A stretch of 64,000 bases of DNA from assembly GCF_004005965.1 (NCBI RefSeq), contig NZ_SACY01000001.1:682001-746000 (forward strand). The letters run 5' to 3'. Positions 41,936 through 51,565 of the stretch are shown in pieces (positions within the stretch are counted from its first letter, which is position 1; every line of letters starts with the position of its first letter). Below the pieces are notes generated by a model. The model searched no databases and was not told the DNA's origin. It saw only the letters and a list, made by a program, of their open reading frames with translations. The position numbers and the translations under genes are program-made. Origin of the DNA: Sandaracinomonas limnophila. Lineage in GTDB: Bacteria; Bacteroidota; Bacteroidia; Cytophagales; Spirosomataceae.

Positions 41936-44851
41936 TCAACTTTTCACTCTCCACCCCTGCTTCTCCATCTCTCTGACCCGTAAACTTCGATGTCCATGCT
42001 CTTCCATCACGATACCGCGCATGAAATAGATGCCTGAACCACGAAAACTGTATCGTTGCAAGTCAGCAGGAAAATGAACTGTATCAAAAAACTCCCCATT
42101 ACTATCTAAAAAATATCCAAAATACATCCGATCTCCTTTCTTGGTGCGGGTAGGTTTGAGCGTCACCAAATATCCTAAAATACTTCCCTGGTTTAGCAAC
42201 AAATGAGCATCCAAATTGGTTTCCGGCAATTCTGCTAATAAATCAAAAGGGTTACACAAGGGAAATCCCAACAACTCCCACTCATCATAGGCGTCTTCCA
42301 AAGGATAAGTAACCAAAGTGGGTAGGGTGCCTATATCCCAAGTCGATTGCTCAAACATTTCCAGTGCCACTGGCTCTGCTTTCTTACCACAAAAACGGGC
42401 ATGAGCCTCCCAAAGTAAGGTTTTCTTGCAACGATGTAAGGAACGAAAAGCCCCAACACGAATCAATAAAATGGCTTGCTCAAGTCCGATGGGAACTCTT
42501 CGAGCAAAATCGTCCCATGAAAGAAATGGACCATCTTGTGTCCTCGATTCAATCAAACACTGCACCACACGTTTCTCCAAACCTTTGATATGTACCCAAC
42601 CTAAATAAATGGTATGGCCCTGAATGCTGGTTAAATACTGACTTTCATTGATATCGGGTGCTTCAATCTGCGCCCCACCCCTTCGTGCCTCATGCACATA
42701 AAACTCAGTTCGATAAAATCCGCCAAAATTGTTAATCACCGCCACCATAAACTCCAAAGGAAAATAGGTCTTCAAATAAAGACTTTGATAACTTTCCACC
42801 GCAAAGCTGGCCGAATGGGCTTTACTAAACGAATACCCACTGAAACTTTCCATTTGTCGCCACACTTCTTTCGACACCTCTGGCGCATAACCTCTCTCAG
42901 CACAATTCACAAAAAACTGTTCCCGAATCTTTTCAAATTCGGCCCTAGAACGGTATTTGCCCGACATCCCTCTACGCAACACATCAGCCTCAGCCAAGCT
43001 CAAACCCGCAAAATAGTGAGCCACCTTAATCACATCTTCTTGATAAACCATCACTCCATAGGTTTCTTGCATCAACTCACCCATCAAGGGATGCGTAGGC
43101 TCATAAGAATCCGGATTATGGTGTCGGTCAATATAGGCCTTCATCATACCTGAGCTGGCCACACCCGGACGAATAATGGAACTCGCTGCCACCAAGGTCA
43201 AGTAATTATTGCAATTCAATTTCTTAATCAATTGTCGCATTGCTGGCGATTCAATGTAAAAACAGCCCATTGTTTCATGGCTCTCCAACTGCATACGTAC
43301 CCGCTCATCTTTCATAAAATCCTGCACCCGATGCACATCTACATCAATACCTCTATTTTCCCGAATGATGTCAACCGACTCTTTAATATGCCCCAATCCT
43401 CTTTGCGAAAGAATATCAAACTTGGCAAAACCTACTTCCTCGGCCACATACATATCGAACTGACAAATCGGAAATCCCTTGGGCATCGGTTCTAAAGCGG
43501 TGTAATTCGACAAGGGCTCTTCCGAAATCAATACTCCGCCCGCATGGATGCTCAAATAATTCGGAAAATCGAGCAATAAATTGCCATATTTGACAATCAA
43601 ACGATGTAATTCATCCCCACCTTCTTTCCTAATGAGCGAATCTGGCTCCAACCAAGCATCTATTTCAGACTTCGGCAGGCCAAAGACCTTGGCTAATTCT
43701 CGGTAAATAGATTTATCACGAAAAGTGACGTAGGTGGCCAACAAACAAACCCGACTCGCCCCATACCGTTTGAAAATATAGTCGATGATTTCGTTGCGCT
43801 CATCCCAAGAAAAATCAATATCAAAATCGGGCGGACTTGTCCGATGCGGATTGATGAATCGTTCGAAATACAAATCTAAGGTAATGGGGTCCACATCTGT
43901 AATACCCAAACAATAGGCTACAATGGAGTTCGCTCCACTACCCCGACCCACATGAAAATATCCTCGCGATCGAGCATAGCGAATGATGTCCCAAGTAATC
44001 AAAAAATAGGCATTAAAATGTAATTCATGAATCACCTTGAGCTCTTTTTTCACACGCTCCATCGCTTGCTTATCTGTTCGCCCGTAGCGATACTTCACCC
44101 CTTCAAAAGCTAACTTTTGAAGTAATTCACGATCATCTTCCTCACTTGCACTGAATATTTTTTTATTTTTAGACGTATAAAATTCGAAGGAAAAATGACA
44201 ATCAGCCAACATCTCTTCGGTGGCTTGGAGTAAAGTTGGATAATCCTGTAAAAAATCTTTTTGTTGCTCGGGACTCCATAAAAACTCATCATGGGAAGCC
44301 TGGGATTGACTAGGCAATTTACTGAGCAAAGTATTTTTATCAATGGCACGCAGCAAACGGTGCATCGAAAAACCCTTTTTGTCTAAAAAAGTAACTGGAT
44401 GTGCCCACACAAATCGACTCAAATCTTTTTCCTGCCAAAGCTGTTTTTTATCCTTTGCTTGTACACCAATTCGCTCATAAGTACCCAAATCTTGGATTTT
44501 TTTACGCTGCTCGAAGGAATAAATCACCCACACATCATCTCCCAAATCAGGCCTATCTGGCCAAGGCAAATTTTGCGACAAATACCGAGTGGCAAACGCA
44601 TTGATTTTCGAAAAACCAGCAGGATTCCGCGCCAAACAATTATACTTCAAGTCATCCCCTGAACGGAATTCCATCCCCACCACCGGTTTCACTCCCCACT
44701 TTTCACAAGCTTGGACAAAGTCGTACACCCCCGACACCCGATGGATGTCGGTCAATGCCAATGTCTGGATTCCCAGCACATGGGCTTTCTCCACTAATGT
44801 TGAGGGAGAAACAGTGCCGTATCGTAGGCTGTAGTAGGAGTGAGTGAACAT
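41936..44851 (-). CDS. DnaE-type DNA polymerase III alpha subunit, mutagenic (DnaE2/ImuC-like)
   Basis: 971 residues. The N-terminal PHP domain starts MFTHSYYSLRYGTVSPSTLV. The C-family palm carries PDFDIDFSWDERNEI, the catalytic aspartates, after GRGSGANSIVAYCLGITDVDP. Fingers and helix-hairpin-helix regions (FSGYSFSKAHSASFAVESYQ) and a short OB-like end follow. It is shorter than replicative DnaE (about 1,150) and is encoded with DinB next to an S24 repressor, the context of damage-inducible translesion polymerases. The replicative enzyme is presumably elsewhere. The upstream gap to dinB holds GC-rich palindromes. Confidence 0.88.
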   Translation of the reverse strand: MFTHSYYSLRYGTVSPSTLVEKAHVLGIQTLALTDIHRVSGVYDFVQACEKWGVKPVVGMEFRSGDDLKYNCLARNPAGFSKINAFATRYLSQNLPWPDRPDLGDDVWVIYSFEQRKKIQDLGTYERIGVQAKDKKQLWQEKDLSRFVWAHPVTFLDKKGFSMHRLLRAIDKNTLLSKLPSQSQASHDEFLWSPEQQKDFLQDYPTLLQATEEMLADCHFSFEFYTSKNKKIFSASEEDDRELLQKLAFEGVKYRYGRTDKQAMERVKKELKVIHELHFNAYFLITWDIIRYARSRGYFHVGRGSGANSIVAYCLGITDVDPITLDLYFERFINPHRTSPPDFDIDFSWDERNEIIDYIFKRYGASRVCLLATYVTFRDKSIYRELAKVFGLPKSEIDAWLEPDSLIRKEGGDELHRLIVKYGNLLLDFPNYLSIHAGGVLISEEPLSNYTALEPMPKGFPICQFDMYVAEEVGFAKFDILSQRGLGHIKESVDIIRENRGIDVDVHRVQDFMKDERVRMQLESHETMGCFYIESPAMRQLIKKLNCNNYLTLVAASSIIRPGVASSGMMKAYIDRHHNPDSYEPTHPLMGELMQETYGVMVYQEDVIKVAHYFAGLSLAEADVLRRGMSGKYRSRAEFEKIREQFFVNCAERGYAPEVSKEVWRQMESFSGYSFSKAHSASFAVESYQSLYLKTYFPLEFMVAVINNFGGFYRTEFYVHEARRGGAQIEAPDINESQYLTSIQGHTIYLGWVHIKGLEKRVVQCLIESRTQDGPFLSWDDFARRVPIGLEQAILLIRVGAFRSLHRCKKTLLWEAHARFCGKKAEPVALEMFEQSTWDIGTLPTLVTYPLEDAYDEWELLGFPLCNPFDLLAELPETNLDAHLLLNQGSILGYLVTLKPTRTKKGDRMYFGYFLDSNGEFFDTVHFPADLQRYSFRGSGIYFMRGIVMEEHGHRSLRVREMEKQGWRVKS

Positions 44852-44861
44852 AGTTAGGTGG

Positions 44862-44920
44862 ACCGCCCCCGGCGCTTTGCGCCACCCCCTCCTTCAGAAG
44901 GAGGGGGAAGGGGGAGGTAA
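44862..44920. repeat. GC-rich palindromes between dinB and dnaE-like genes
   Basis: GGCGC-TTT-GCGCC (44871-44883) and an 11-bp-arm hairpin CCCCCTCCTTC-A-GAAGGAGGGGG (44885-44907) lie in the 70-bp gap. They are far more GC-rich than the surroundings. They may attenuate or stabilise the polycistronic message, or be inserted REP-like elements. Confidence 0.6.
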
Positions 44921-44921
44921 A

Positions 44922-46058
44922 TCATACGGCTCTCCCTAACACATAATCCCCATACCTTTTTCGGATACGGTCAATCGCTTGGTACAAAGGAGCCAATTTA
45001 GCGCTATCATCAAATAAATTGAGTTGTTCTTGACCTTGCAAGAGTTTCGAAAAACGAATACCGACGAGGCGAATGAGCAGCCGGCGATCATACAATTTCT
45101 CAAACAAATCCAACACCGCCGGCATCAACAGGTGATCGGATGCCGTGGCTGGTAATACTTGCTGTTTCGTATGTGTATCAAAATTTGAATAGCGCAATTT
45201 GACCGTTATGCAGGAAGTGCATTGCCCTTTCTGTCGCAAATCGGTGGCCAATTGCTCAGTCATCGAAATCAACAAACGCCTGAGCTTATTCACATCCGTT
45301 GTATCCTTATCAAAAGTCATTTCCTTGGAGAGCGACTTTTGTTCGTGATACGGCACCACGGGCGACAAATCAATCCCATTGGCGCGCTCCCAAAGCATCA
45401 CGCCCGATTTCCCGAAAGTGCGCTCCAGCACCCGCATGGGCATCTGACTTAAGGTACCCACCTGAGAAATTCCCATATTTCGCAAGGTTTGAGCGGTTAC
45501 CGTGCCAATCATCGGAATCTTACCCACAGGCATCGGGGCCAAAAAAGCCTTTTCTTCGCCGATAGGTACCTGCATTTGTCCAGCAGGCTTGATGTGATTG
45601 GTAGCCACCTTAGATACTGTTTTGTTAACAGAAAGACCAAACGAAATCTGCAATCCCGTCTCTTTCTGAATCGTTTCCCGGAGTTCTGAAGCAAATTTAT
45701 AGGTGCCAAAAAACCGATCCATACCCGTCATATCTAAATAAAATTCATCTATCGAAGCTTTTTCCACCACCGGAGCCCGCTCGGTAATGAGCTTCGTAAC
45801 ACCATCCGAATACTTCGAATACGCCTCAAAATCACCACGTAAAACAATAGCATCCGGACAAAGCTTGCGCGCCATCCGCATCGGCATTGCTGAGTGAACC
45901 CCAAACACTCGCGACTCATAACTGCAAGCCGCCACCACTCCCCGGTCCGACATCCCGCCCACAATAACAGGCTTACCCAGCAGCCGATCGTCTCGCAATC
46001 GCTCCACCGAGACAAAGAAGCTGTCCAAATCCATGTGCACAATTGATCTATTCTGCAT
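44922..46058 (-). CDS. dinB: DNA polymerase IV (Y-family, DinB)
   Basis: 378 residues with the Y-family palm motifs: VHMDLDSFFVSVERLRDDRL near the start (first metal Asp and steric residues) and KASIDEFYLDMTGMD (Asp-Glu pair). The helix-hairpin-helix (VGKIPMIGTVTAQTLRNMGI) and little-finger domain follow. The C-terminus ends YGDYVLGRAV without an obvious beta-clamp pentamer. It is the first gene of the minus-strand pair with the DnaE-type polymerase and is divergent from the S24 repressor gene. It would perform error-prone bypass after DNA damage. Confidence 0.92.
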   Translation of the reverse strand: MQNRSIVHMDLDSFFVSVERLRDDRLLGKPVIVGGMSDRGVVAACSYESRVFGVHSAMPMRMARKLCPDAIVLRGDFEAYSKYSDGVTKLITERAPVVEKASIDEFYLDMTGMDRFFGTYKFASELRETIQKETGLQISFGLSVNKTVSKVATNHIKPAGQMQVPIGEEKAFLAPMPVGKIPMIGTVTAQTLRNMGISQVGTLSQMPMRVLERTFGKSGVMLWERANGIDLSPVVPYHEQKSLSKEMTFDKDTTDVNKLRRLLISMTEQLATDLRQKGQCTSCITVKLRYSNFDTHTKQQVLPATASDHLLMPAVLDLFEKLYDRRLLIRLVGIRFSKLLQGQEQLNLFDDSAKLAPLYQAIDRIRKRYGDYVLGRAV

Positions 46059-46120
46059 AAAAAAACTAGATTTTTGCTTTATTTGAATACATTTTGTAAT
46101 TTAGATTCTTAATGAACCAC

Positions 46121-46138
46121 AAATTAGCATACTAATTT
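46121..46138. promoter_or_regulatory. Operator candidate between dinB and the S24 repressor
   Basis: AAATTAG-CATA-CTAATTT is an inverted repeat with perfect 7-bp arms in the 108-bp divergent gap. It is the best candidate for the site by which the S24 repressor controls both itself and the polymerase operon. It differs from the LexA boxes of Gram-negative and Gram-positive models. Confidence 0.5.
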
Positions 46139-46166
46139 TATTCATATTTTCGAATTTTACAACAAA

Positions 46167-46859
46167 ATGAATACATTTTTCAGTCAAAATCTACGATTAT
46201 TACGCAATCGAATGCCAGAAAAAACTTCGCAAGAAAAATTGGCCGAATTGCTAGAAATCAAAAAACCAACTCTAGGATCTTACGAATCTGGCCGCGCAGA
46301 GCCTAAATACGCAGATTTAATCAAAATCGCACAATTCTTCGATGTCGAAATTGACGAATTACTCAAAGAAGATTTATCGAAGCGCCCCGCCGGAATTCGT
46401 CGCTCCAACCTACGAATTTTAGCCACCACCGTAGACTCTGAAAATAACGAAAATATTGAATTTGTGCCCATTAAAGCCCTTGCAGGCTATACGGCATCGT
46501 ACGACGACGTGGATTTCATCCAAGAATTACCCACCTTCCAAGTACCTTTTTTATCCAGTGACAAAAAATATCGAGTTTTCCCTATAAAAGGAGACTCCAT
46601 GTTGCCACTCCAATCAGGATCTTTAGTCTTTGCCGAATACATTGAAAATTGGCACGACATCAAAGACGGCACCATCTGCATCGTTGTCACTCGCGAAGAC
46701 GGCGTGGTTCTGAAAAAAATTAACAATCACCTAGCCGAAAAAAACGTATTAATCCTCAACTCCACCAATACCCTATTTGACCCATACCCTATCCTAGGCT
46801 CTGAAATCCAAGAAATCTGGAAATTCGCCGGATATTTTCAAGAAGAATTTCCGAATTGA
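46167..46859 (+). CDS. LexA-like repressor: XRE HTH plus S24 autoprotease
   Basis: 230 residues. The N-terminal Cro/C1 HTH reads SQEKLAELLEIKKPTLGSYE. The C-terminal S24 domain has the nucleophile in KGDSMLPLQSGS (S144), the general-base Lys in VVLKKI (K183/K184), and a likely cleavage site A106-G107 in KALAGYTA. RecA-stimulated self-cleavage would relieve repression of the divergent dinB/dnaE operon. Bacteroidota cassettes of this kind replace LexA/ImuAB. Codon and domain layout are normal; followed by a heptamer array. Confidence 0.9.
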   Translation: MNTFFSQNLRLLRNRMPEKTSQEKLAELLEIKKPTLGSYESGRAEPKYADLIKIAQFFDVEIDELLKEDLSKRPAGIRRSNLRILATTVDSENNENIEFVPIKALAGYTASYDDVDFIQELPTFQVPFLSSDKKYRVFPIKGDSMLPLQSGSLVFAEYIENWHDIKDGTICIVVTREDGVVLKKINNHLAEKNVLILNSTNTLFDPYPILGSEIQEIWKFAGYFQEEFPN

Positions 46860-47113
46860 GGTAAGAGGTAATAGGTAATAGGTAATAGGTAAGAGGTAAT
46901 AGGTAAGAGGTAAAAACCGGTGCCTGAGGCTGAGCGAAGCGAAGAAACTCGAAGGCACAGCAACAACAAAGCCCAAAGGGCTTTACTTCCATAGCCCCGG
47001 GTTGCAACCCCGGCAAAACAAAACGATTACAACGAACCCCGCAGGGGTTCAATTTTAAATAGCCCTGGGTTGCAACCCAGGGCAGGGTGACAACCCGGGA
47101 ACGAATAATAACA
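46860..47113. repeat. Composite intergenic repeat: heptamer array plus palindromes (copy 2, reverse)
   Basis: A GGTAATA/GGTAAGA array (46860-46916) leads into a segment that is the reverse complement of the 24.7-kb element: GAGCGAAG...AAACTCGAAGGC, then AAAGCCC-AAA-GGGCTTT (46968-46984). It continues with GCCCCGGGTTGCAACCCCGG (46994-47013), GAACCCC-GCA-GGGGTTC (47034-47050) and the perfect 22-bp palindrome at 47062-47083 (arm GCCCTGGGTTG). No gene is present. Confidence 0.8.
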
Positions 47114-49231
47114 ATGAGCCAACAAAAAATAGCAAGCCAATTGGGCCTCACCACCCAACAAGTAAAAAAAACCATCGATTTATTAAATGAAGGTGCCACT
47201 GTGCCCTTCATCGCAAGATACCGCAAGGAAATAACTGGCTCATTAGACGAAGTTCAAATTGCTGCCATCCGCGACCTCAATCAACAATTAATCGATTTAG
47301 AAAAAAGACGTGAGGCAATTTTAAAGTCCATCAAAGAGCAAGAAAAACTTACTCCTGAATTAGAAAAAGCCATTTTAGCTGCAGACAACTTGCAGACTTT
47401 AGAGGATCTCTATCTGCCCTACAAACAAAAACGCAAAACAAGAGCAAGCATCGCCCGCGAAAAAGGATTGCAAGAATTAGCAAATTCATTGTTCAAACAA
47501 GGACTCCAAAATCCCAATGAATTGGCCAAAACCTTTATAAACACCGAAAAAGGTGTCAAAAACACAGAAGAAGCACTTGCTGGCGCGCGCGATATATTAG
47601 CTGAAGAAATCACCGAACATATCAAATCTAGAGAAATTGCCCGAGAGGCCTTTCTGAAAAACACCACAATTCACTCACAAGTATTGAAGGGCAAAAAAGA
47701 ATCGGGAATCAAATACAAAGATTATTTCGACTGGAACGAGGATCTCAACAAAGCGCCCTCTCACAGAGTTCTGGCACTCATGCGTGGAGAAAATGAAGAA
47801 ATTCTTTCTCTAAATATTCAAGGACCCGACGAGGACATCATCTATCGATTAGAAAACAAATTTCTATCGGGCAGAAATGCCTGCGCCGAACAAGTTTCTT
47901 TAGCCATAAAAGATGGCTATAAACGCTTGTTGCAACCCTCAATGGAAACAGAATTCCGCGGAATTATCAAGAAAAAAGCAGACGAAGAAGCCATTCGAGT
48001 TTTCGCAGAAAATGTCCGACAACTATTATTGGCTGCACCCCTTGGACAAAAAAGAACTCTTGCGCTGGACCCAGGATTCAGAACAGGTTGCAAAATGGTA
48101 TTTCTTAATGAGCAAGGAAATTTAATTGAAAATAACACTATTTACCCACACAATGGTTCAAATGCTGCCATTGAAGCAGGTGAAACCGTAAAAAATTGGG
48201 TTAAAAAATACCAGGTTCAAGCAATTGCAATCGGAAATGGAACCGCAGGCAGAGAAACAGAAGCATTTGTGAAAAGCCTGGGACTGAAAGACATTGCCAT
48301 CATCATGGTCAATGAAAGCGGTGCATCCATTTATTCTGCTTCCGAATTGGCAAGAAAAGAATTTCCAGACAAAGACGTAACCGTCCGCGGTGCCGTTTCC
48401 ATAGGTCGCCGATTAATGGACCCTTTGGCTGAATTAGTAAAAATTGACCCCAAATCCATCGGTGTTGGACAATACCAACACGATGTGGACCAAAAACTTT
48501 TACAAACTTCATTAGACGACACGGTTATTTCTTGCGTAAACTCCGTGGGCGTTGAATTAAATACCGCATCTCAACAAATACTTAGTTATATTTCTGGACT
48601 AGGGCCTCAATTAGCTCAAAACATCATTGATTATCGTTCCCAAAATGGGAAATTTACGCAACGAACTGAACTTAAAAAAGTCCCACGTTTAGGAGAAAAA
48701 GCATTTGAGCAAGCCGCTGCCTTTTTACGCATCAGAGGAGCTAAAAACCCATTAGATGCATCAGCAGTCCATCCGGAGCGCTATAACCTAGTAGAAAAAA
48801 TGGCCAAAGATGTAGGTTGCAAGGTTGGCGATTTATTAGAATCAGCCGATTTAAGAGCTAAAATAAATATCCAAAATTATGTAAGTGAAAATGTGGGCTT
48901 ACCAACCTTAAAAGACATCCTAAACGAATTAGCCAAACCAGGTCGCGACCCTCGTGAACAATTTGAAGCATTCTCATTTACAGATGGCATCAATGAAATA
49001 AAAGACCTTCGAATTGGCATGAAATTACCTGGAATTGTTACCAATATCACCAATTTCGGTGCATTTGTAGATATTGGAGTTCATCAAGATGGCTTAGTTC
49101 ATGTGAGTCAATTAGCCAACAAATTCGTCAAAGACCCCAATGAAGTTGTAAAAGTCCAACAAAAAGTAATGGTAACTGTTACTGAAATTGACGAACCAAG
49201 AAAACGAATTGGCTTAAGTATGAAAATGTAA
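47114..49231 (+). CDS. tex: Tex-family transcription accessory/RNA-binding protein
   Basis: 705 residues from the ATG at 47114 (MSQQKIASQLGLTTQQVKKT); a GTG at 47087 would draw the start from repeat DNA and is rejected. Domains in order: N-terminal helical region (TVPFIARYRKEITGSLDEVQ); YqgF/RNase H-like fold (RTLALDPGFRTGCKMVFLNE); helix-hairpin-helix motifs (YISGLGPQLAQNIIDYR, KKVPRLGEKAFEQAAAF); and a C-terminal S1 domain (LPGIVTNITNFGAFVDIGVH ... VKVMVTVTEI-like). It binds RNA near the transcription complex. Stand-alone; length is near family norm. Confidence 0.93.
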   Translation: MSQQKIASQLGLTTQQVKKTIDLLNEGATVPFIARYRKEITGSLDEVQIAAIRDLNQQLIDLEKRREAILKSIKEQEKLTPELEKAILAADNLQTLEDLYLPYKQKRKTRASIAREKGLQELANSLFKQGLQNPNELAKTFINTEKGVKNTEEALAGARDILAEEITEHIKSREIAREAFLKNTTIHSQVLKGKKESGIKYKDYFDWNEDLNKAPSHRVLALMRGENEEILSLNIQGPDEDIIYRLENKFLSGRNACAEQVSLAIKDGYKRLLQPSMETEFRGIIKKKADEEAIRVFAENVRQLLLAAPLGQKRTLALDPGFRTGCKMVFLNEQGNLIENNTIYPHNGSNAAIEAGETVKNWVKKYQVQAIAIGNGTAGRETEAFVKSLGLKDIAIIMVNESGASIYSASELARKEFPDKDVTVRGAVSIGRRLMDPLAELVKIDPKSIGVGQYQHDVDQKLLQTSLDDTVISCVNSVGVELNTASQQILSYISGLGPQLAQNIIDYRSQNGKFTQRTELKKVPRLGEKAFEQAAAFLRIRGAKNPLDASAVHPERYNLVEKMAKDVGCKVGDLLESADLRAKINIQNYVSENVGLPTLKDILNELAKPGRDPREQFEAFSFTDGINEIKDLRIGMKLPGIVTNITNFGAFVDIGVHQDGLVHVSQLANKFVKDPNEVVKVQQKVMVTVTEIDEPRKRIGLSMKM

Positions 49232-50236
49232 TTACTTTTTATAAAAATCCTTAATCGGCTTATATGGCCCATATTTATGCTGCTGCTCCGAATATGGGTC
49301 ATCATACGGTCCAAAAGGATGATCAAAAGGCTTCCCCCTCCTTCTTGGCCAATCTGCACTTAAATCCTTACTAGGACGAGGCATCGAATTCACAAAGGCC
49401 GCAACATCCCATGCCTCTTCATCCGTCAATTGCGGACTATCATACTTGACACCCAAGGGCATATTGTATTTTACAAATCCCGCAAAATTTGAAATTCTGT
49501 ACAAACCTGCACCTATATTGTAACTATTTGCCCCCCAAAGCGGTGGATAGGTATAAGATTTCTTGTTTTCAGCTAAAACTCCTTGTCCATCAACTTGGTG
49601 ACAAGATTGACATTTGGCCATATAAACTTCTTTTCCTTTCATTGGATCACATGCCCTTTTCAAGCCCTTCAACTTAAAAATTCCTGAACCTTTAGGCGTT
49701 TTTTTCTTCTCAACATCTTGTCCAACCCACTTGATATACGCCAAAATAGCCTTCATTTCTCTACTAGTCGAATCCAATCCTTTACCATTCAAACTTCTTT
49801 GAAAACAATCATTCACCCGCTTAATCTGATTTTCTTTAGTGCCAGAACGCTCACGAAATTTTGGATAATTGGCCTGTACGGCAAAATAATTATTCCCCCA
49901 TGGCTTTGTGCCTGCATCCAAATGACAATTTTGACAATTCATTCCATTTGAAATAGCCTTCACGGACCCTCTAGGACCTAAATAATCTGAAGTATGTGCA
50001 ATTAATTCTTTACCATATAGTACTAAATCCTTTTCAGTAGAATCTAAATACATCATCCGCCAATCAGATGGAGCAGTCCACAAATGTGTAAAATTAGAAT
50101 CAATGGCAACGCTATCTCCATTTACTTTAATTTTTTGTTTACTGCTTGGAAGAACATTCCACAGAAAAATAAAAAAAAATAAAAAGCCTAGCAATAGCCC
50201 TAAAACACTTATTTTCTTCGATTGATCAAATCCCAT
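49232..50236 (-). CDS. tsdA: Diheme thiosulfate dehydrogenase-like cytochrome c (TsdA)
   Basis: About 334 residues with an N-terminal anchor (KISVLGLLLGFLFFFIFLW). From a TTG at 50251 the heme motifs are CQNCH (C106-H110) and CQSCH (C214-H218). Between them VNDCFQRSLNG provides the Cys (C149) typical of TsdA, where it ligates the active-site heme; KYNMPLG gives a Met after heme 2. I start at the ATG at 50236, because a promoter box (50253-50260) lies only 2 nt from the TTG. The enzyme joins two thiosulfates into tetrathionate, or the reverse. It is divergent from the sulfide:quinone reductase gene. Confidence 0.83.
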   Translation of the reverse strand: MGFDQSKKISVLGLLLGFLFFFIFLWNVLPSSKQKIKVNGDSVAIDSNFTHLWTAPSDWRMMYLDSTEKDLVLYGKELIAHTSDYLGPRGSVKAISNGMNCQNCHLDAGTKPWGNNYFAVQANYPKFRERSGTKENQIKRVNDCFQRSLNGKGLDSTSREMKAILAYIKWVGQDVEKKKTPKGSGIFKLKGLKRACDPMKGKEVYMAKCQSCHQVDGQGVLAENKKSYTYPPLWGANSYNIGAGLYRISNFAGFVKYNMPLGVKYDSPQLTDEEAWDVAAFVNSMPRPSKDLSADWPRRRGKPFDHPFGPYDDPYSEQQHKYGPYKPIKDFYKK

Positions 50237-50252
50237 ACCAAAAATTTTCAAA

Positions 50253-50296
50253 CAAAATTACATTGCAGGTTATTTCTACATGTGACTATTGTCACT
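50253..50296. promoter_or_regulatory. CRP-like operator and promoter between tsdA and sqr
   Basis: TGTGA-CTATTG-TCACT (50281-50296) has CRP-type N6 spacing. On the minus strand TAATTTTG (50260-50253) is a perfect TANNTTTG box, 21 bases from the TCAC half-site, the same geometry as upstream of tauE. On the plus strand the corresponding place holds only TAATATTA (50318-50325). So tsdA is the clearer target; sqr may share the site. Confidence 0.65.
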
Positions 50297-50350
50297 TCGC
50301 AACCTAAAAAACTTACCTAATATTAAACATCCAATTTAACAAATAATACT

Positions 50351-51535
50351 ATGAAACATCAAATTTTAATCATTGGAGGCGGTAATGCGGGTATTTCTGT
50401 GGCTGCTCAATTATTGAGAAAAAATAAATCTTTAGACATTTCAATTGTTGAACCTTCCGCAAAACATTATTATCAGCCAGCTTGGACTTTGGTAGGCGGA
50501 GGTGAATTTGATATAAATGATACAGTCAGAGAGGAACAATCTGTAATGCCCAAAGGTGTTCATTGGATCAAAGAATTTTGTGAATCATTTCAACCAGAAG
50601 AAAATCAGGTGACTCTTAAAACGGGTGAAAAAGTATATTATGACTATTTAATTGTAGCTCCTGGTATTCAGGTCAATTGGTCAGCTATCAAAGGTTTACA
50701 AGAAAATTTGGGTAAAAATGGTGTTTGCAGCAATTACAGTTTTGAATCGGCACCTTATACTTGGGAGTGTCTTCAAAATACAAAAAAAGGAAAAGCTATT
50801 TTCACAAATCCGAATACCCCAATAAAATGTGGTGGAGCACCACAAAAAATCATGTATTTGGCAGCAGATTATTTTAAAAAACACCATGCAGCCAATCAAG
50901 TAGAATTTTGGTCGGGGGGAACACGTGTTTTTGGAGTAGAAAAATACGAGAATACCTTGAAAAAAGTCATTGCAAATTATGGAATCAAAACCCAATTTTT
51001 TGTTCGTTTGGATGAAATTGATGTCCAAAATAAAAAAGCAAAATTCATTGGTATTGGTGAAGCAAATAAAGATCAAGAATATTGGGTTGAGTTTGACATG
51101 ATTCACGTTACTCCCCCACAATCTGCCCCAGATTTTGTAAAAAATAGTCCTTTAGTAAATGCTGGAGGCTGGGTGGATGTAGATATTCATACACTTCAAC
51201 ACAACAAATTTAAAAATGTATTTTCTTGTGGCGATGTTGCCGGACTACCCGTTTCACGTACAGGCGCAGCCATCCGTAAACAAGCCCCTGTATTGGTTCA
51301 AAATTTATTGAAGGTTATGAATGGGAATTCTGCAACAGAATCTTATAATGGCTATTCTTCTTGCCCAATTATCACAGGATATGGCAAATTGGTTTTAGCT
51401 GAATTCGACTACGACAACCAACCCACTGAAACCTTCCCTTTTGACCAATCAAAAGAAAGATACAGCATGTATTTCCTCAAAAAATACATTCTACCCTTTT
51501 TATATTGGACACAAATACTACCAGGAAAGATGTAA
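50351..51535 (+). CDS. sqr: Sulfide:quinone oxidoreductase, type II-like
   Basis: 394 residues of the flavin disulfide reductase family. The N-terminal FAD motif is IIGGGNAGISVAAQL; YDYLIVAPGIQVNW and NVFSCGDVAGLPVSRTGAA are the other FAD motifs. The redox cysteine region PNTPIKCGGAPQK (C160) and C126 are the sulfide-oxidising candidates. The C-terminus (MYFLKKYILPFLYWTQILPG) is amphipathic and would attach it to the membrane. It oxidises sulfide to persulfide/polysulfide and reduces the quinone pool, feeding the persulfide dioxygenase at 38467-39888. A strong terminator follows. Confidence 0.92.
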   Translation: MKHQILIIGGGNAGISVAAQLLRKNKSLDISIVEPSAKHYYQPAWTLVGGGEFDINDTVREEQSVMPKGVHWIKEFCESFQPEENQVTLKTGEKVYYDYLIVAPGIQVNWSAIKGLQENLGKNGVCSNYSFESAPYTWECLQNTKKGKAIFTNPNTPIKCGGAPQKIMYLAADYFKKHHAANQVEFWSGGTRVFGVEKYENTLKKVIANYGIKTQFFVRLDEIDVQNKKAKFIGIGEANKDQEYWVEFDMIHVTPPQSAPDFVKNSPLVNAGGWVDVDIHTLQHNKFKNVFSCGDVAGLPVSRTGAAIRKQAPVLVQNLLKVMNGNSATESYNGYSSCPIITGYGKLVLAEFDYDNQPTETFPFDQSKERYSMYFLKKYILPFLYWTQILPGKM

Positions 51536-51556
51536 AAGGGGATTTTATCCCCTTTT
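51534..51556 (+). terminator. Rho-independent terminator after sqr
   Basis: AAAAGGGGAT (51534-51543) pairs with ATCCCCTTTT (51547-51556) around a TTT loop and runs into further Ts. It overlaps the last base of the sqr stop codon region and separates it from the glycosyltransferase gene. Confidence 0.85.
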
Positions 51557-51565
51557 TTTGTACAT

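Noticed and set aside
44399-45709. Several open frames of 60-97 codons antisense to the two polymerase genes
   Set aside because: They are shadows of long, well-conserved coding frames on the minus strand.
47087-47113. GTG start nine codons upstream for tex
   Set aside because: The extra residues come from the end of a repeat element, and family members begin at the ATG at 47114.
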